Positions 23,815 through 42,125 of a stretch of DNA of 64,000 nt are shown in pieces. The position numbers were made by a program, and so were the translations under genes. How positions within the stretch are numbered: the stretch's first letter is position 1; each line of letters starts with the position of its first letter. The DNA is taken from NCBI RefSeq assembly GCF_036320965.1, contig NC_092281.1, positions 8,811,892-8,875,891 on the forward strand, given 5' to 3'. Source of the DNA: Panulirus ornatus (Eukaryota > Arthropoda > Malacostraca > Decapoda > Palinuridae). The notes beneath the pieces were generated by a model. That model was not told the origin of the DNA and ran no database searches. It was given only the letters and a program-made list of their open reading frames with translations.

Positions 23815-24504
23815 TTGTTGTAGGACAGACATCTCAGGGTTCAATTAGTGCAAGACGACCCGAGAGCCCTACGCAATCCAACACCCTGGTGGAGGGTGAC
23901 CTGTGATGTTACCTAGGGAATCGGGACCAAGATGGCCCTAACCTGACTGGGATAACACGACGCAAGCTTTGTCACTACCGGGGAACAACAAAGCTCTTCT
24001 GAAAGAGAGAAAAAGAGAACACAAAAGCTCTACTTGAGAGCTATCTTTGTAAATATAGAGAAAATCTTTGAAATCAAGCAGCAGTGATTGTAATCTATTC
24101 TGTGAACACCAGGATACTTACACAACTTGGTTCTTTTCCCTCGATGCACCCAGCCTGAAGGGGAAACAGTCATCTTGTCACCAGACGAGACAAACACCTT
24201 CCCAGATGTTTGCAATATGCAAATATTCAAGAAGAATGACACATGATAATGAAGCGGACCCATTACAGTATACAAACACCATGAGAACTTTTGTTTATAA
24301 CATTATATATGAAACCTCCAAGTCTGTAACCTTCAACAATATCTTGCCAAGGCGTGGAAGACCCACGTCTCTCAGTGGACTTCACTGTGTTAAGTCTTCA
24401 AGAACCTGGGAGAGAAATATATAGCCTGACATTCATTACCATACAGGTAGACTAGTTTGGCTGCTTAGGTCACCACTGGTAGTGGGTCTCATTCTTCGTC
24501 TAGT
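23815..24504. other. unique sequence, one 118-codon frame
   Basis: The plus frame at 24068-24424 is open for 118 codons without repeat composition, but has no motif I recognise and no supporting splice context. Confidence 0.4.
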
Positions 24505-24735
24505 GTGTTGTGCAGTGTGTGGCCACGGTGAGTGCTGCGCTGCACAAAGTGTGGCCACAATGAATGCTGTGCTTAGCAAGATTTGGCCACAGCGAATGAT
24601 GAGTTGTGCAGTGTGTGGCTACAGCGAATGCTGCTCTGTGAAGGGTATGGCCCTATGAGCAGCTGTACTGTGCAAGGTGTGGCCAAACGTGAGTGCATTG
24701 CTATCCAGGGCGTGGTCACAGTGAGAACTGCGGGT
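24505..24735. repeat. degenerate tandem repeat, about 32-36 bp, about 6-7 copies
   Basis: Blocks of CTGTGCAAGGTGTGGCCACA followed by a GAATG or GAGTG step recur with many substitutions. Confidence 0.75.
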
Positions 24736-24920
24736 TCATCGTCCGAGGTGAGGAGAGTTATGGCTTTGGCGACAGTCAGGCCAACAGACGGGGTGATGCA
24801 TGGAGCGGGAAGATGTAGCGCTGCACCGAGAAGATCCAGCAATTACGTCTTTCTTCCACCCGGTCGTTGTGTCTCATCCGAGAGCTCCAAGATAATGGAG
24901 ATCTGGTGAAGCTTGTCTGA

Positions 24921-25060
24921 CACCACCATTCCAGTATATCTTTCTTGACTCTACCATAACTCACGCACCATCATTCCAGTATATCTTTCTTGACCTTACC
25001 ATAACTCAACCATCATGTCAGAATATCTTTCTTGACTCTACCATAACTCACGAACCATCA
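24921..25060. repeat. 45-bp tandem repeat, about 3 copies
   Basis: Copies at 24921, 24966 and about 25010 share CCATCATTCCAGTATATC, TTTCTTGACTCTACC and ATAACTCACG. The third is diverged. Confidence 0.9.
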
Positions 25061-26137
25061 TTTTTCTTATGAATTAATCATGAACCACTGTTCCCCCGTC
25101 TCTCACTATCTACCCCAGTCACTTTCTTCGTTGATCGTCACCTAAAGTCACTTCCCTCACCAGTCGCCACCCACAGATTTACCTCAGCTAAACACTAAAC
25201 ACCAGTGAACACTTCAGTCATCTCTCTCAATGATTTACTCCCACTAATCACCATGTATCATCACCCATTTTCCAGCTACATAACGTCCTTCACCAGTCCA
25301 CATACTTCATCACGATGGTAATCACTTCCCTTCATCATTGCCACCAGTAATGACAACACACACACACACCATCATCATCACATCAACACTAACACCATCA
25401 ATCACCACTCACACTATATCTGTCTCAACCAATCAGCCCGCAACACCGTCACAAACTCCACCAATAAGAGCGAACTATCACCCCAACATGCACCAATGAC
25501 CAGGCCATAAATTGCGACACACGACGCCTGAACGAAGGTAATGCTGAATGATGACACCATTACTGAGGGAGGGGGATGGGCAAGGGGTAGGAAAGCATCC
25601 ACAAATATTCGTAAAAGGTGAATTCCCGAGACAAATGACGGTGGTGGTGGTGCGAACATGGCTATGCTAACCCCTAATACTGTTAGCTAGAACAAGACAA
25701 AGTGGCTGTGGGACTTGTAATTACCTAAGCGTCCAATGAGGGAAGAGAGTTCAACACTCATAGGTCCCTATCTTCAGTCGCTCTCCTCTGTACCTTCTCT
25801 ATCATATCTTTGTGTTTCTGGAAGCTGTGGTGACCTGACCTGCGAGGCGTAATGCAGTTTTGGTCTGATACGTGTCGTGTACGAACTTACCAAACACGTC
25901 CTCATCCATATACTTGTATGTTAGTCTCATATATGCCAGGAGACAGCTTGCCTACACCGCAGCCCGTCCTAACGTGCACCTCCAGCCGTGGATTAGGCAC
26001 AGGCTCAATCCCTGAGGATCTTACTCTCACGCACAATCTTGTGATTTATTTTCCTTTAGATCATTATCCTGCACTTACTTAGATTGAATCTCATCACCCA
26101 ATTATCTAACCAACGTTGGAAATTGTCCAGGTTCAGG

Positions 26138-26139
<2 letters not shown>
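25061..26139. other. unique sequence, CAC/ATC-rich in part
   Basis: The part from 25130 to 25430 is rich in CACC, CATC and CACA words with no fixed unit. The remainder shows nothing recognisable. Confidence 0.5.

Positions 26140-26180
<41 letters not shown>
26140..26180. repeat. (TG)n microsatellite
   Basis: 20 TG units, followed shortly by an alternating ATATGTATACACATATACACAC stretch. Confidence 0.97.
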
Positions 26181-26762
<582 letters not shown>

Positions 26763-26792
26763 AAGTCCCCTTCTCTATAAAGATAAATCTGC

Positions 26793-26796
<4 letters not shown>

Positions 26797-26872
<76 letters not shown>
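26797..26872. repeat. (CT)n microsatellite
   Basis: 38 clean CT units, paired with the (TA)n array just upstream. Confidence 0.98.
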
Positions 26873-26874
<2 letters not shown>

Positions 26875-27064
26875 GACGAAAACTGTGGCGTAAAAGGTCA
26901 CTCACTCTTTTCTCTCGCGGCAAACCACTGCTGTGGGGCAAGAGCGCACTTCCCCCGCCTCCCTAAAGACCAGGGCTGATGTGGGAGACAAAAAACTCGC
27001 TTCCCCATCTCAACTCAGACCTCAGCGCCTCTCATGAAGACTAGGGACGAATTTTAAGAAACCT

Positions 27065-27112
27065 TTCCTCTCTCTCTCCTCTCTTTCTCTCTCTCTCCAT
27101 AAGCTTGGATCG

Positions 27113-27174
<62 letters not shown>
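27065..27174. repeat. two (CT)n arrays, 27065-27098 and 27118-27174
   Basis: The first is imperfect and the second is clean. They are separated by 19 bases, both in the same orientation as the array at 26797. Confidence 0.95.
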
Positions 27175-27177
<3 letters not shown>

Positions 27178-27487
27178 GGACTGTGGCAGCAAAATGTCTG
27201 TCCTTATCCTTCCTCCATAAACGCTGGCTGTGGCAAAACAGCCATCCCGGCTCTCCTCCCACCACAAGATAAAGGCTGTGGTACGGACCATCTCTTCTCA
27301 CTTGTCACCAAGACAAATATCCCGTCATGAGAGTTGCGCTTGTATCTCGCGTAAAGAAAGAGAGAAAGAAAAAAAGGAAGCGAGTCTCCAGGTACCAGTA
27401 ATGGCTCCGGGGTCGTACAAGGGACTCCTTCATAGTTAACAATTCTCTGGTCGTCACGAGGTGGGAAAATTGATGATCAAAAATGGT
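27175..27487. other. unique sequence, nothing recognised
   Basis: GC-richer than average, with short frames on both strands. No motif recognised. Confidence 0.45.
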
Positions 27488-27618
27488 GGACAGAGGGAAA
27501 GGAGAGCTGGGGAGGAAGGTCTCTCTCTCTCTCTGCCTCAGCTAGGGTAGCTCCCTGGACAGAGGGAAAGGACAGCTGAGGAGGAAGGTCTCTCTCTGCC
27601 TCAGTTAGGGTAGCTCCC
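27488..27618. repeat. about 65-69 bp tandem duplication, 2 copies
   Basis: Copies at 27488 and 27557 share GGACAGAGGGAAAGGA, GAGGAAGGTCTCTCTC and CTAGGGTAGCTCCCT. They differ in the length of the inner CT run. Confidence 0.92.
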
Positions 27619-30345
<2,727 letters not shown>

Positions 30346-30449
30346 GCAAATGCTTTTTTTCCCTGTTCCCATTTCCTCCTCTCTCTCGCCTCTCACTCAT
30401 CCCAGCCCATGTTTCTCATCATTCTACCTCCCCGTCCTGAGCCACAGAG

Positions 30450-30760
30450 TCAGTGGTGGTTGCTGCCGCCACTACCTGCCTGTCCTTTCTCTTCTCTTGC
30501 CCGTGGCTGGAGAGGAGGCGCCCACGCACGCCCACTCGCCTTAGACGAGCGACCTCGCCGCTGCCGGAGAGTTTAACAAACTTGTCAGGCAGACAGCCAG
30601 GAATTGTTCCTTTAAGTTGTTGTCTCGTCCGTTGCAGGCGGGACTCACCACTACCGAAGTGGCAGAGGCACGCCCTCTGGTGGTGGCCGTCCTCAGCCAC
30701 GGGTGATAGAGAGGAGATAAGCCAGTTGATGGCCAGCCTCAGCCAGGGGAGGTACAGGGG
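30450..30760. other. CpG-rich, GC-rich block open on both strands
   Basis: CpG steps are frequent here (GCCGCC, GGCGCCC, GACGAGCGACCTCGCCGC) compared with the AT-rich flanks. The plus frame 30453-30827 (124 codons) and the minus frame 30419-30805 (128 codons) overlap and neither comes from a simple repeat. GTCCGTTGCAG at about 30628-30638 looks acceptor-like. No protein family is recognised. It could be a promoter island, a 5' exon or chance. Confidence 0.3.
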
Positions 30761-30829
30761 AAGAGCAGCCAGTTGGCTTGCACATAACCTCAACAAAGGA
30801 GACATACCATCAACACCTGCAGGGTAGCA

Positions 30830-32288
30830 AAATAACTTTCATCCACAGGAGATGTTTGTCTGATACCTTGTGGTGCCAGGACTCGACCTGGGACATAAAG
30901 GAGAAGCTTTGGTTGGTGTGTAATGTACATGAGTAACACGACAGTACCAAGACCTGCTGATCTGGGACACACACAAGAGAGAACCTTATATGTAACTCTA
31001 GTAATATAATGTAATGTACTCACTACCACAATGTTTGTCTCCTCTCGTCCTCAACATTCACCACTCGTAAAGAAGTTATGTTGTCAGTTCTCGCAGTAAA
31101 GTACCATTAGTCACACAGCACCCAACCCTCAGCTCAACTTATGATAATAGTGTAGTGAGTGGGTCGCCTGCTGTTGTCAGGTCAGGTAAGAGGCCTCACG
31201 TAAAGCCACATGTTTATGTCAGGAATCTGGATCTATTGTTTGCTTTCCTCTGGTCCTTGTGTCTCCTCCTCTGGCCACTTACCCCTCCTACTCTTGTGTC
31301 TATGACCTCCCGTGTGTTGACTCCCATGTAACCCCCTTCTGTATTCCCCATGCCTGTCCATTGTGCGTGGTCTCTGTGTTCCTCCTAGACGTATCAACTC
31401 ACTCGCTTCATCATCCGCATTCAGTTCCTCTTCCCCATCTGTTTCTTTTTTCCATCACCTCATCACTCCCACACACTCCTCTCACCTACCACCTCACTAA
31501 CCAGCATCAGCTTGTCTCTTGTAGATTGAGATATTTATCAAAGTCTTCTCGAAGTCTTCTCTGAGACGATGAAAATAAATTCGTGTTACAATATTAAGGC
31601 AACAAAACGAGGACTGCCAATTGAGTTTCTAGGATAGATGTCAGCTCATGTGAGGCTTTGAGCCTGGTATTTCTCGTACATCCTGGAAGATAAATTGGTG
31701 AGTTTCTGGCCAACTATTGTCCGGAACGAAATCTGTGTGAAAACGTTTTCACAGAATTCTAACCATTGTTCTCTTACACTTCCTCCTTCGACAATATGTC
31801 TCATACGTTCTAAACGTTTGTCATTTCTTCAATATTTTTCTCTTATCTCCTTTGTACCTCCTGTTAGTTCTCTTTATTTTCACCTCCCTCCATCTTACAC
31901 TGTGTCTCCTCTCTGTTCTCACCTCCTGCCTCTATAGCCTTCCTCCCTTCTGCTGCTACCTTTCTGCCCAGTTGCCATAGTCTGTGCTGGTCATTACATC
32001 ACAGTAAGCCACGCTTCGCATACCCTGATAATATGTGCTTACAGGGAAAGGGGACGAGACACCATGTACCGTCATGGACCAAAGCCCTGGGACAATTCTG
32101 GTGGAGGCTTTAGTGAGCACTGTGTCTCAACAGGTAGAGACAGAAGGCTCAGCACATACAAAGGAACTTTGAAGATTGTGGCGTGCACCAGGCGTTTTCT
32201 ACACGACTATTCCTCTCACTGGTATATATATGTTACTGAACCGACCAACCCAGCCAATATATGTTGGTCAGTTTCATCCCCTGGCTAA
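30830..32288. other. unique sequence, pyrimidine-rich in part
   Basis: The parts 31250-31500 and 31760-31940 are C/T-rich. Short frames there are composition-driven. Nothing recognised. Confidence 0.5.
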
Positions 32289-33299
32289 CCTTCTCCACCG
32301 CAGGATAAGAAACAACACGTTGGCTTTACTGCAATAACCAGTCTCATATCACAGTAGTGGCTGGCCAAAGCTTAAACACGAGCCGGTTAGCGACGCCAGA
32401 CCCCACCAGGGGACATGTACACCCGCGGTACACTAGTCATAACAGCCCACATAACGATAGAAATTTTTCCCATCATGCCTGACACATGGTTGGTTATGAC
32501 CGTAGCTTAGTGCCAGAATATGATGCGTAAAGTGGATTTCACTGCTGGCCAGAGGTTGCCTAGTATCAACTCATAATTGCTATTCACAGCTTTATGCCAC
32601 AAGAACCTAAGACTTTAAGTGAAGATAGCAAATAAAGGTCTTGACAAGTTAACTTTGTGTCCGTTTAGTATAAGTACACTGTACTTAGCTCAGGATCACA
32701 GTGCCACCGGCCTTAGTAACCTAGCAACCCTGTTCGAAGCTGGAAGTCTTGAAGTGACGATTCCATACCGAGCTGAGTAACTCTGGATTTATCCCAGTGG
32801 AAGCATTGCAAAATGTCTCCCCGTCCGAGTGGTTGCATTAGCTCATTCTACCGTAATACAATTGAAATCAAATTTGTACCCAATCTGGCTTTTTGGGAAT
32901 TAGTGAAGCATCTTGTTTTGCAACATGGGTAGTGGAGACAGTGACTCTCTGCAGCAGTATGGGAGAGCCACAAGCTTCAGTGAACTAAGACCGTGGCCAA
33001 GAACTCCATGGGGGAGTCTGCCTTGATTGATTTAGTTGGTCCAGTTTGAGTGACTCACGCATTATTATCAGAACTCGCTAGAACAAGCCGGTCGACGCAT
33101 CCCAACTAGCGCCAGAGTTAGGCCAGTCCCTCCTCCTCTTCCCTTTACTGCACCATTAGAGCGGCTGCGCGAAGTGGAAGGCATCGGGTGGGAAGGACGA
33201 TTCCACCTTACAGCAGGGAACTGAGTGTGTTCACAGGGTCAGTCACCAGCACATTCGTAGGAAGACTTGCAAGTCTTCTCCGAGTTCACCCTTAGAACG
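32289..33299. other. about 1 kb with no open frame of 60 codons or more on either strand
   Basis: Mixed composition, no tandem structure and no microsatellite. It was checked by eye for mitochondrial, rRNA and tRNA features, none convincing. Confidence 0.5.
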
Positions 33300-33423
33300 T
33301 CAAGAGAACCGAAGAGTCTGTTGCTTGTCTGATATTTGTATGAGGTTTGTACCCCTGGGACGATTGTTGCATGTAGTTTTATCGTCCTGGGAGCTGGGAG
33401 AAGATTGTGTTATGAGGTTTGTC

Positions 33424-33437
33424 ACCCCCCCCCCCCC
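33424..33437. repeat. poly(C) run of about 14
   Basis: Homopolymer C tract, so the minus strand carries poly(G). Such runs are rare elsewhere in the window. Confidence 0.9.
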
Positions 33438-34076
<639 letters not shown>

Positions 34077-34685
34077 GTTAACTGATGATATTATGATTTT
34101 CACTGAAAACGTTATACGACAGTTATAATTCCAGTATATATAGAGGGAAGATTACTGAAATGTAAAGAGCAGGAGGACGTTAGAACCAAGAGGTAAATGA
34201 TTTTCACATGAGTGAGTTTGCTGGTCAAAGCCTGGATGAAATATTGGCTTACGTAGTGCTTAACCGTTCCATGAATACGATAGTTTGTATAGGAAAAATA
34301 TATTGTTTTATTAGTATATCTTTTCCATGACACAGATAATCAGATCCCATAGTGATTATAAAAATGTGGATAAAGCTTAATGGAATGACAAAAACGTGGA
34401 ATACATAGCCAAACACTTGATGAAATATAGATATACAATTTGAATGTCAAAGAGCATTAGAAATTGATGATTTGGTAATTTCTCTTCCACTGTATTTACA
34501 GATTTACATCGACCGAAAAAACTGTATTTGGAGTTTATATCGACGGTATGAATTTCATCACGAGTCATGTAACAAAGATAGATTGCACATCTTCGCTCTC
34601 CTCAGTAAAGTGTACATTGTAGTTATGAGTATGATATATAGAGGGTTGTATGAGGACAGTTGAGAGAAGATTACAAAGTAAATGG
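34077..34685. other. AT-rich unique sequence
   Basis: TATATAGAGGG plus AAGATTACA words recur at about 34136 and 34636, probably coincidence or an old repeat. Nothing else recognised. Confidence 0.45.
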
Positions 34686-36552
<1,867 letters not shown>

Positions 36553-36616
36553 ATATCGTTGATATATTTTGATAATTTGATATTTTGATATCGTTGATAT
36601 ATTTTGATAATTTGGA
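36553..36616. repeat. 35-bp tandem repeat, 1.8 copies
   Basis: ATATCGTTGATATATTTTGA recurs with a 35-base offset. Confidence 0.9.
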
Positions 36617-37449
36617 GTTACTTTTCAAGGTGATTTCGAGGTAAGATTTTACCCAGCAGAGCACATTGGCGAAAGGAAGTTACTAAAAGACCTTGTGGTG
36701 GTATCTGGTAAAATACACTGTTGAAGTATCATGTTCCACATGACATTTAAAGAAACATATTACGCCACAGAGAAAAATTTGGCTGTGAACCATTTCGCAA
36801 AATTTGCTGATTTAAAACTGACTACATTCTTTTCCTCTTTACTTAACGTAATGCTGAAAAGAATCACAAAACACAGCAAAGTTTTTGGAATACTAAACAA
36901 CTAAGATGTGTTGGTGTATGAAATTGTTCCAAATCCTTTTTTTTTCTTTTCCCGAGAAAGAAAAAAACTAGAAATTCGGTGAATACAACGGAACGTGGGC
37001 GACACACAATTCGGGGATATTCAGAACTCCAATAGTTTTTTTTAGAAAGTATGAAAAATCCAAAACTTCTGGGAAAGCCAAACAAAACCAGGGCTCTTGT
37101 TAAACATGGAATGCTTAGGGGGAAAATATACAGATGCCTTTGTAAAATAAAAGACCCACCAACGGAATTCTTCACAGATCTGGATCTGAATATCATTTTT
37201 TTTTCCTTCCTTTCACATCTTGTGTGAAATATAACATCGATCTTTTCAGACTCCCTCCAGACGATGGATTGATCTACACACACCGCTATCACAGACAGGG
37301 TGTTTCCTTACGTTCGACCATCATAAATCACTCTCCATCAACCAGTTAGCTTATATACTTATATCACTGATGATCATTTTGGTCATGATGAATCCTCAAA
37401 CTCCATTTGTTTGATGGGGTGAAGCGAGGTGACATTTGTAGTGAAGTCA
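36617..37449. other. unique sequence with a 142-codon minus frame
   Basis: The minus frame 36864-37292 is one of the longest not driven by a repeat. It contains Phe- and Lys-rich pieces that come from poly(A)/poly(T) runs, no domain is recognised, and no splice or promoter signal is obvious. Confidence 0.35.
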
Positions 37450-37501
37450 TACACGAATGCAGAATAGAAAAGGAATACACGAATGCAGAATAGAAAAGGA
37501 A
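37450..37501. repeat. 26-bp tandem duplication, 2 copies
   Basis: TACACGAATGCAGAATAGAA is repeated with a 26-base offset, with no difference in the core. Confidence 0.93.
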
Positions 37502-37884
37502 AAAGAATTACCCTAAAAAAAAAAATAGGTACGGAAATGACTGTCTACGAAACGAACTACAAAACAACAATATTCAAGTGTTGCAGTAACATTCTGTAGC
37601 AACGTTCTGTAGCAACACAATGGAGCTGTAACACTCCCACTGCAGCAACATTCTGTAGAGCCACAGCAAGACAACAGCAGATCAACAGTTTACCACAGTG
37701 TCATAAAGATCCACAGCAAACTTCTTCTTCAGCATCATAAGGGAACGAGATTATTTCCCCACAGCCTACACAGATGAGCAACACTATTCTCACAGGAACA
37801 CAGCAAAGCTACACAGCCTCCACATCTCATTTTTACAGGGAACGCGTCAAATAGGAGCAAATCACAAAAAATGCAGCGCTGCAT
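37502..37884. other. unique, CA/ACAGC-rich sequence
   Basis: Includes AACATTCTGTAGCAACGTTCTGTAGC-like short duplications near 37590. No gene recognised. Confidence 0.5.
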
Positions 37885-38075
37885 TAAACACAGCACCCTA
37901 TCAAACAGAGCACCACATTAAACACAGTACCACATTAAACACAGCACCACAGTAACCACAACACCACAGTAACCACAACGTCGCACTAACCACAGTAATA
38001 CACTGAACACAGTGCCACACTAAATACAACACCTCACTAACCACAGCACCGCACTATAACCACAATATCACACGA
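37885..38075. repeat. degenerate 18-bp repeat (CACCACATTAAACACAG)
   Basis: About ten worn copies spaced about 18 bases, with TAAACACAG/TAACCACAA variants. Confidence 0.85.
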
Positions 38076-38092
38076 AGGAGAGCAATAAAGCC

Positions 38093-38115
38093 CACACACA
38101 CACACACACACACAC
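38093..38115. repeat. short (CA)n microsatellite
   Basis: About 11 CA units. Confidence 0.93.
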
Positions 38116-38224
38116 GAGGACCCCGGCAGGTTGTCAGGCAAATCTCACACAAAACATGCCAGGAATATCCGCCGACATCGAGGAAACACATCAGAAGGCA
38201 AAACAATTTGAGCCTCAGGCCTTC

Positions 38225-38402
38225 TCTCTCATCTCCTCCTCCTCCTCCTCCTCCTCCTCTTCTCTCCTGTAACTCTTCCTCCTCCTTCTCCTCCTCCTCC
38301 AGTAATTCTTCCCTTCCTTCTCTTCCTCCTCCTCCTTCTCCTACACCTCTTACCCCTCCTCCTCCTCCTCCTCTTGCTCCTCCTTCTCTTCCCTCTCCCC
38401 TC
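38225..38402. repeat. (TCC)n pyrimidine tract
   Basis: TCC/CTT triplets in three clean blocks. It can form triplex DNA, and the open frames (poly-Pro, poly-Ser, poly-Arg/Gly) are artefacts. Confidence 0.93.
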
Positions 38403-39672
38403 GAAGTCATGGTGTTTGGCTACTGAGCGAGAGACAATTTCATTATACGAATACCCTCCTCCCCATGTGGCCATGCAGACCAGGTCTGAGGATTTATGTG
38501 GATCTTTCGCAACTTTCGTAATGGAATAGCTGGAGGATGAAGGATTCTGGAGTCCTGCAACGGGACTTTCATTCAGGGAAGTAAGACTTTTCCATCACTT
38601 GGGTGAACTTAGTAAATTTAAGAGAGAAATTAGGCCCTTTTTTTTTGTCACGAACCTTAGGTCTCGCCACCAGAATAAAACCTTAACAATTACTATCTTT
38701 TTAAGCATAAAAAGGTCGAATTTATAGTCTGTTAACCAGTAATTCAGTCAAATGTCTTTGACTCATATCTTTTGAGTATTCTAGTCAAAAACATCCATTG
38801 TTCTAAGCAGGGCAAAAGGTTCATGCTTTATGAAGGGAAACCAGAGTTGTTCTAAGCATAAACTGATGCAATGATAATGTCATGTTAATCTTAACGTTAT
38901 AACAAAACTTAGAGAAACTTGAATCAACGAAGATTTAGAAGCGTGTATAAGATGTGTCCAACATCACAACTCTTTTCTCAATTTCAGCAGTTTATTGTCT
39001 CTATCGTTGGTGTGTTAAGTATCATAGAAAACACCAATGTCGAGTATCATACACACAGGGTTGTGTGAATTGCTGAGTCTCCTGCCAGGCATTATTATTA
39101 CTATCATCCTCTTCAGTTGTTATTCTTGATTATGTAAAGTTAATAACAACTTTGAATCATTCTTCATTTAAACTGACATTACACAGTGATTGCTCGTCTT
39201 TATCTAAAACAAGAACTTCGCTCTTGCATTAGATTTCAATATCCTTCTTCATTATATACACACACATCATCAAAGCGACTTCCATTAGACCCAATTTTCC
39301 CCTCTTATTCCGCCCAAGAGAAGACCATTATCTAGACCCAGTAACCATAGTTCCCAGTTTGTTTCATCATAGTTAAGCCCTGTCCCTCATTCATCCTACT
39401 CTTAGCTCACGTTAATATCCCCACCGACACAAACATTGAAATAATCATGGTGACCTGACACATCTATGCTGCATTCACGCAGCCATGGAGAGTGCCAATT
39501 TCTCCTCTTTTTGTGGATGGCCTTTTTTCATCACTCCAAGGTGCCAGAAATATAATTAACACACCCTCTACCACTCTCTTAAAAATCCTCCTCTTCCCTC
39601 ACCTACAAAGGGTTTTGTTAACTGAACCTTTATACCACGAATGGTTTCAATCCTATTATGTCACTATGACTG
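38403..39672. other. about 1.3 kb of unique, AT-rich sequence
   Basis: No repeat or gene recognised, and few open frames. Confidence 0.5.
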
Positions 39673-39885
39673 TGACATATAGCCCTGTAATTCTTACGTA
39701 ATCTTAACTCTCTTTACCTTCACAGAGTAACACAAACACTGCCTGACATATGGCTCTGTAATTCTTACAGTAATCTTAACTCTCTTCACCTTCACACAGC
39801 GAAACAAACACTGCCTGACATATGGCTCTGTGATTGTTGCAATAATCTTAACTCTCTTTACCTTCATACAATGAAATGAGCACTG
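39673..39885. repeat. 71-bp tandem repeat, 3 copies
   Basis: Copies at 39673, 39744 and 39815 share TGACATATGGCTCTGT, AATCTTAACTCTCTT and CACTGCC. Divergence rises toward the third. Confidence 0.94.
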
Positions 39886-40800
39886 TTTTACACCAATCAT
39901 CTGGCTCACGTCTGCTCTTCCAGGCTATCTCATAGACTTCTTATATCTATATGATTGCAACTTCACTTCAGCACTTCACTATCACAATATCCATCTCATC
40001 CACACCTAAGGTTTTCTGTATTATTTCTCTCCTTCCAGATTCTCCCTTTTCATGCCTCCTTCTTCCCCATTATCGACTCCACTTCTGCCTTTCCCTGATC
40101 CCACTGTGGCAATACTCATGTGTTCCATATCAACATCTCTACCAACTGTTGATAACAAAGTTTCCAATATTTTTGACTCAGGAGGCATTAACTTACGCCT
40201 CCTCTCCCTTGTGTACCAATGAATTATTTCAACACGGTCAGATAACTGGAAAATAGTTTGATTTAGTTATCTGTTTATGACATTACTTATATCCTTTAAC
40301 TTATATTGCATTCATAGATGTTTGTATTTTCGTTTCGAATTTCCAAGACGAGCACCATGTTCCATAAATACGGTTTCCAGTATCACCAGTGGCACACGTA
40401 CCTTGCGTTGGATATCAGTGCTTTAAACTTACTCAGGAAGGAATCAGGTCCTTCCAAACTTTTATTTTCTCATCAGGATACCCACTCTCTCCCAAACCTG
40501 CTCTGTATACAGTCCTCTTAATATTCCTGTGGCAGCGTCTGTGCTCTGAGAACCTCATTTCCCCAGGTAATGCAAGGATAGCATTAAAGGTAAATATTTT
40601 CCCTGACCCGCGGGTCTTCTTGGTAATTTTCTGTCCTTCTTCCAGTGGAAGGTAATCACTGGAGAGTTATGGACGAGTGGAACCTACTTGGTTGTGCGTG
40701 GTGGACTCGCCCAGAATCCTAATCTATATATCACAGGGCTTCCTCAGGCCTTGGTTCACGGAGCAATCTTATCCAAGATCGATAAAGATCACGAGGTCTC
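39886..40800. other. unique sequence, nothing recognised
   Basis: Frames of 88-101 codons without recognised domains. GTCCTTCTTCCAG (40630-40642) is acceptor-like but isolated. Confidence 0.45.
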
Positions 40801-40805
40801 TCCTC

Positions 40806-40960
40806 TCCTGTCTACCATCACTGCTGGACTCCTTCCTGTCCACAATCACTCATGGATTCCCCGTCCAAAATTCACCACTGGGCTTCTTTCTATCCACCAT
40901 CACTGCTGGACTTCATCATCTCCACCGTCACCACTGGACTCCAGTCCCTTCAATACATCC
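40806..40960. repeat. degenerate repeat around CCATCACTGCTGGACT
   Basis: CACCATCACTGCTGGACT-like blocks recur four to five times at irregular 30-50 base spacing. They explain the stacked short frames here. Confidence 0.65.
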
Positions 40961-41985
40961 CTCTCTCCCCTGGATTCCCCTCACTCGACCCATCACCCCA
41001 CGACAAGAATCCACGCAACGCGAGAGCAGATCCAGAGCTGTGAGACAGTTGTTTCCTGAGGCCATGCAAGGATACGGACACATATCGTCAGGATGAAAGG
41101 AAATCGTGAATGAAATCTTGCCAACCTGTCGCACGGTTGGCAAGGAAACCAGAGAACCTACTGAACCGATGACTTGAGATTGCTTCCAGTCTTCTCAGGA
41201 GGAAAAACTTTGGCGGATGAGGTTTGCAAGCGAGTGTAAATATTTTACAACAGGGACGCGAAAATTGTGCTGATGATGACGAACGCCAAATGTTGTTACA
41301 TGATGGTGCTGTTAACAGTAGACCGTGATATCATAGCTGCACTACAAGTACAAACTCTAAATTGTCAGCCTTCAAGATTACTACCACAAGTATGATTAGA
41401 AACCATGGACTCTAGTTAAGGAAAGAATCTCTTAATTTACTTCAAGATACTCTTGTATATATCATCATACACAGATGTATGAAGTCACTCATAAAACCAA
41501 TCTAAAAGCGTATCATTTAGAATAAAGGACAAGATATCTTTTCTTGTATCAGTACACTTCTCCAACCTAATCATGGGAACAAGATTTATTGTCTATTGGC
41601 GCTATTTTCTAATCCCGCCTTATTTCTCGCCGGGATAACCACATTTTTACGCCATCAATGGGTTTTCTAGATACACACTGAGGATGAATGACACATGACG
41701 TAGAACTTCAGAATGAGAATCTGTCTTGTATCACTGGTCCATGTGAGTCTTTTTTTTTTTTCCTGTGTTCTCTTGGGATAGAAAAAGCATGAAAGGTTAG
41801 ATAGATATTTTCCTGGAATGTTTGTAAAGTTTTTGTGACGATAATGAGATTTGTGTTTTTGCATTCTAGTGGAGAGTCGAGATTTGATTCAGTATCTTTG
41901 TTGTTTTTCGTCTTATCACGACAAGCAAGAGAAACACAACTGGTGTACTTCTTGCCAATCATTGATATGTATCTACTGCCACGTA
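40961..41985. other. about 1 kb of unique sequence
   Basis: No repeat unit or gene recognised. A T13 run lies near 41750. Confidence 0.5.
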
Positions 41986-42125
41986 CATAATCTCCTACAC
42001 CAGCGATGTGACACCCTCACATGATCTCCTACACCAGGGATGTGACACCCTCACATGATCTCCTACACCAGGGGTGTGACACCCTCACATAATCTCCTAC
42101 ACCAGGGATGTAACACCCTCACATA
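41986..42125. repeat. 34-bp minisatellite, 4 copies
   Basis: Units at 41986, 42020, 42054 and 42088 carry ATCTCCTACACCAG and TGTGACACCCTCACAT. They differ at single sites (CAGCGATG, CAGGGATG, CAGGGGTG). Confidence 0.95.

Noticed and set aside
32400..33200. Nuclear copy of mitochondrial DNA
   Set aside because: The composition briefly suggested it, but no mitochondrial gene order, rRNA core or tRNA could be recognised.
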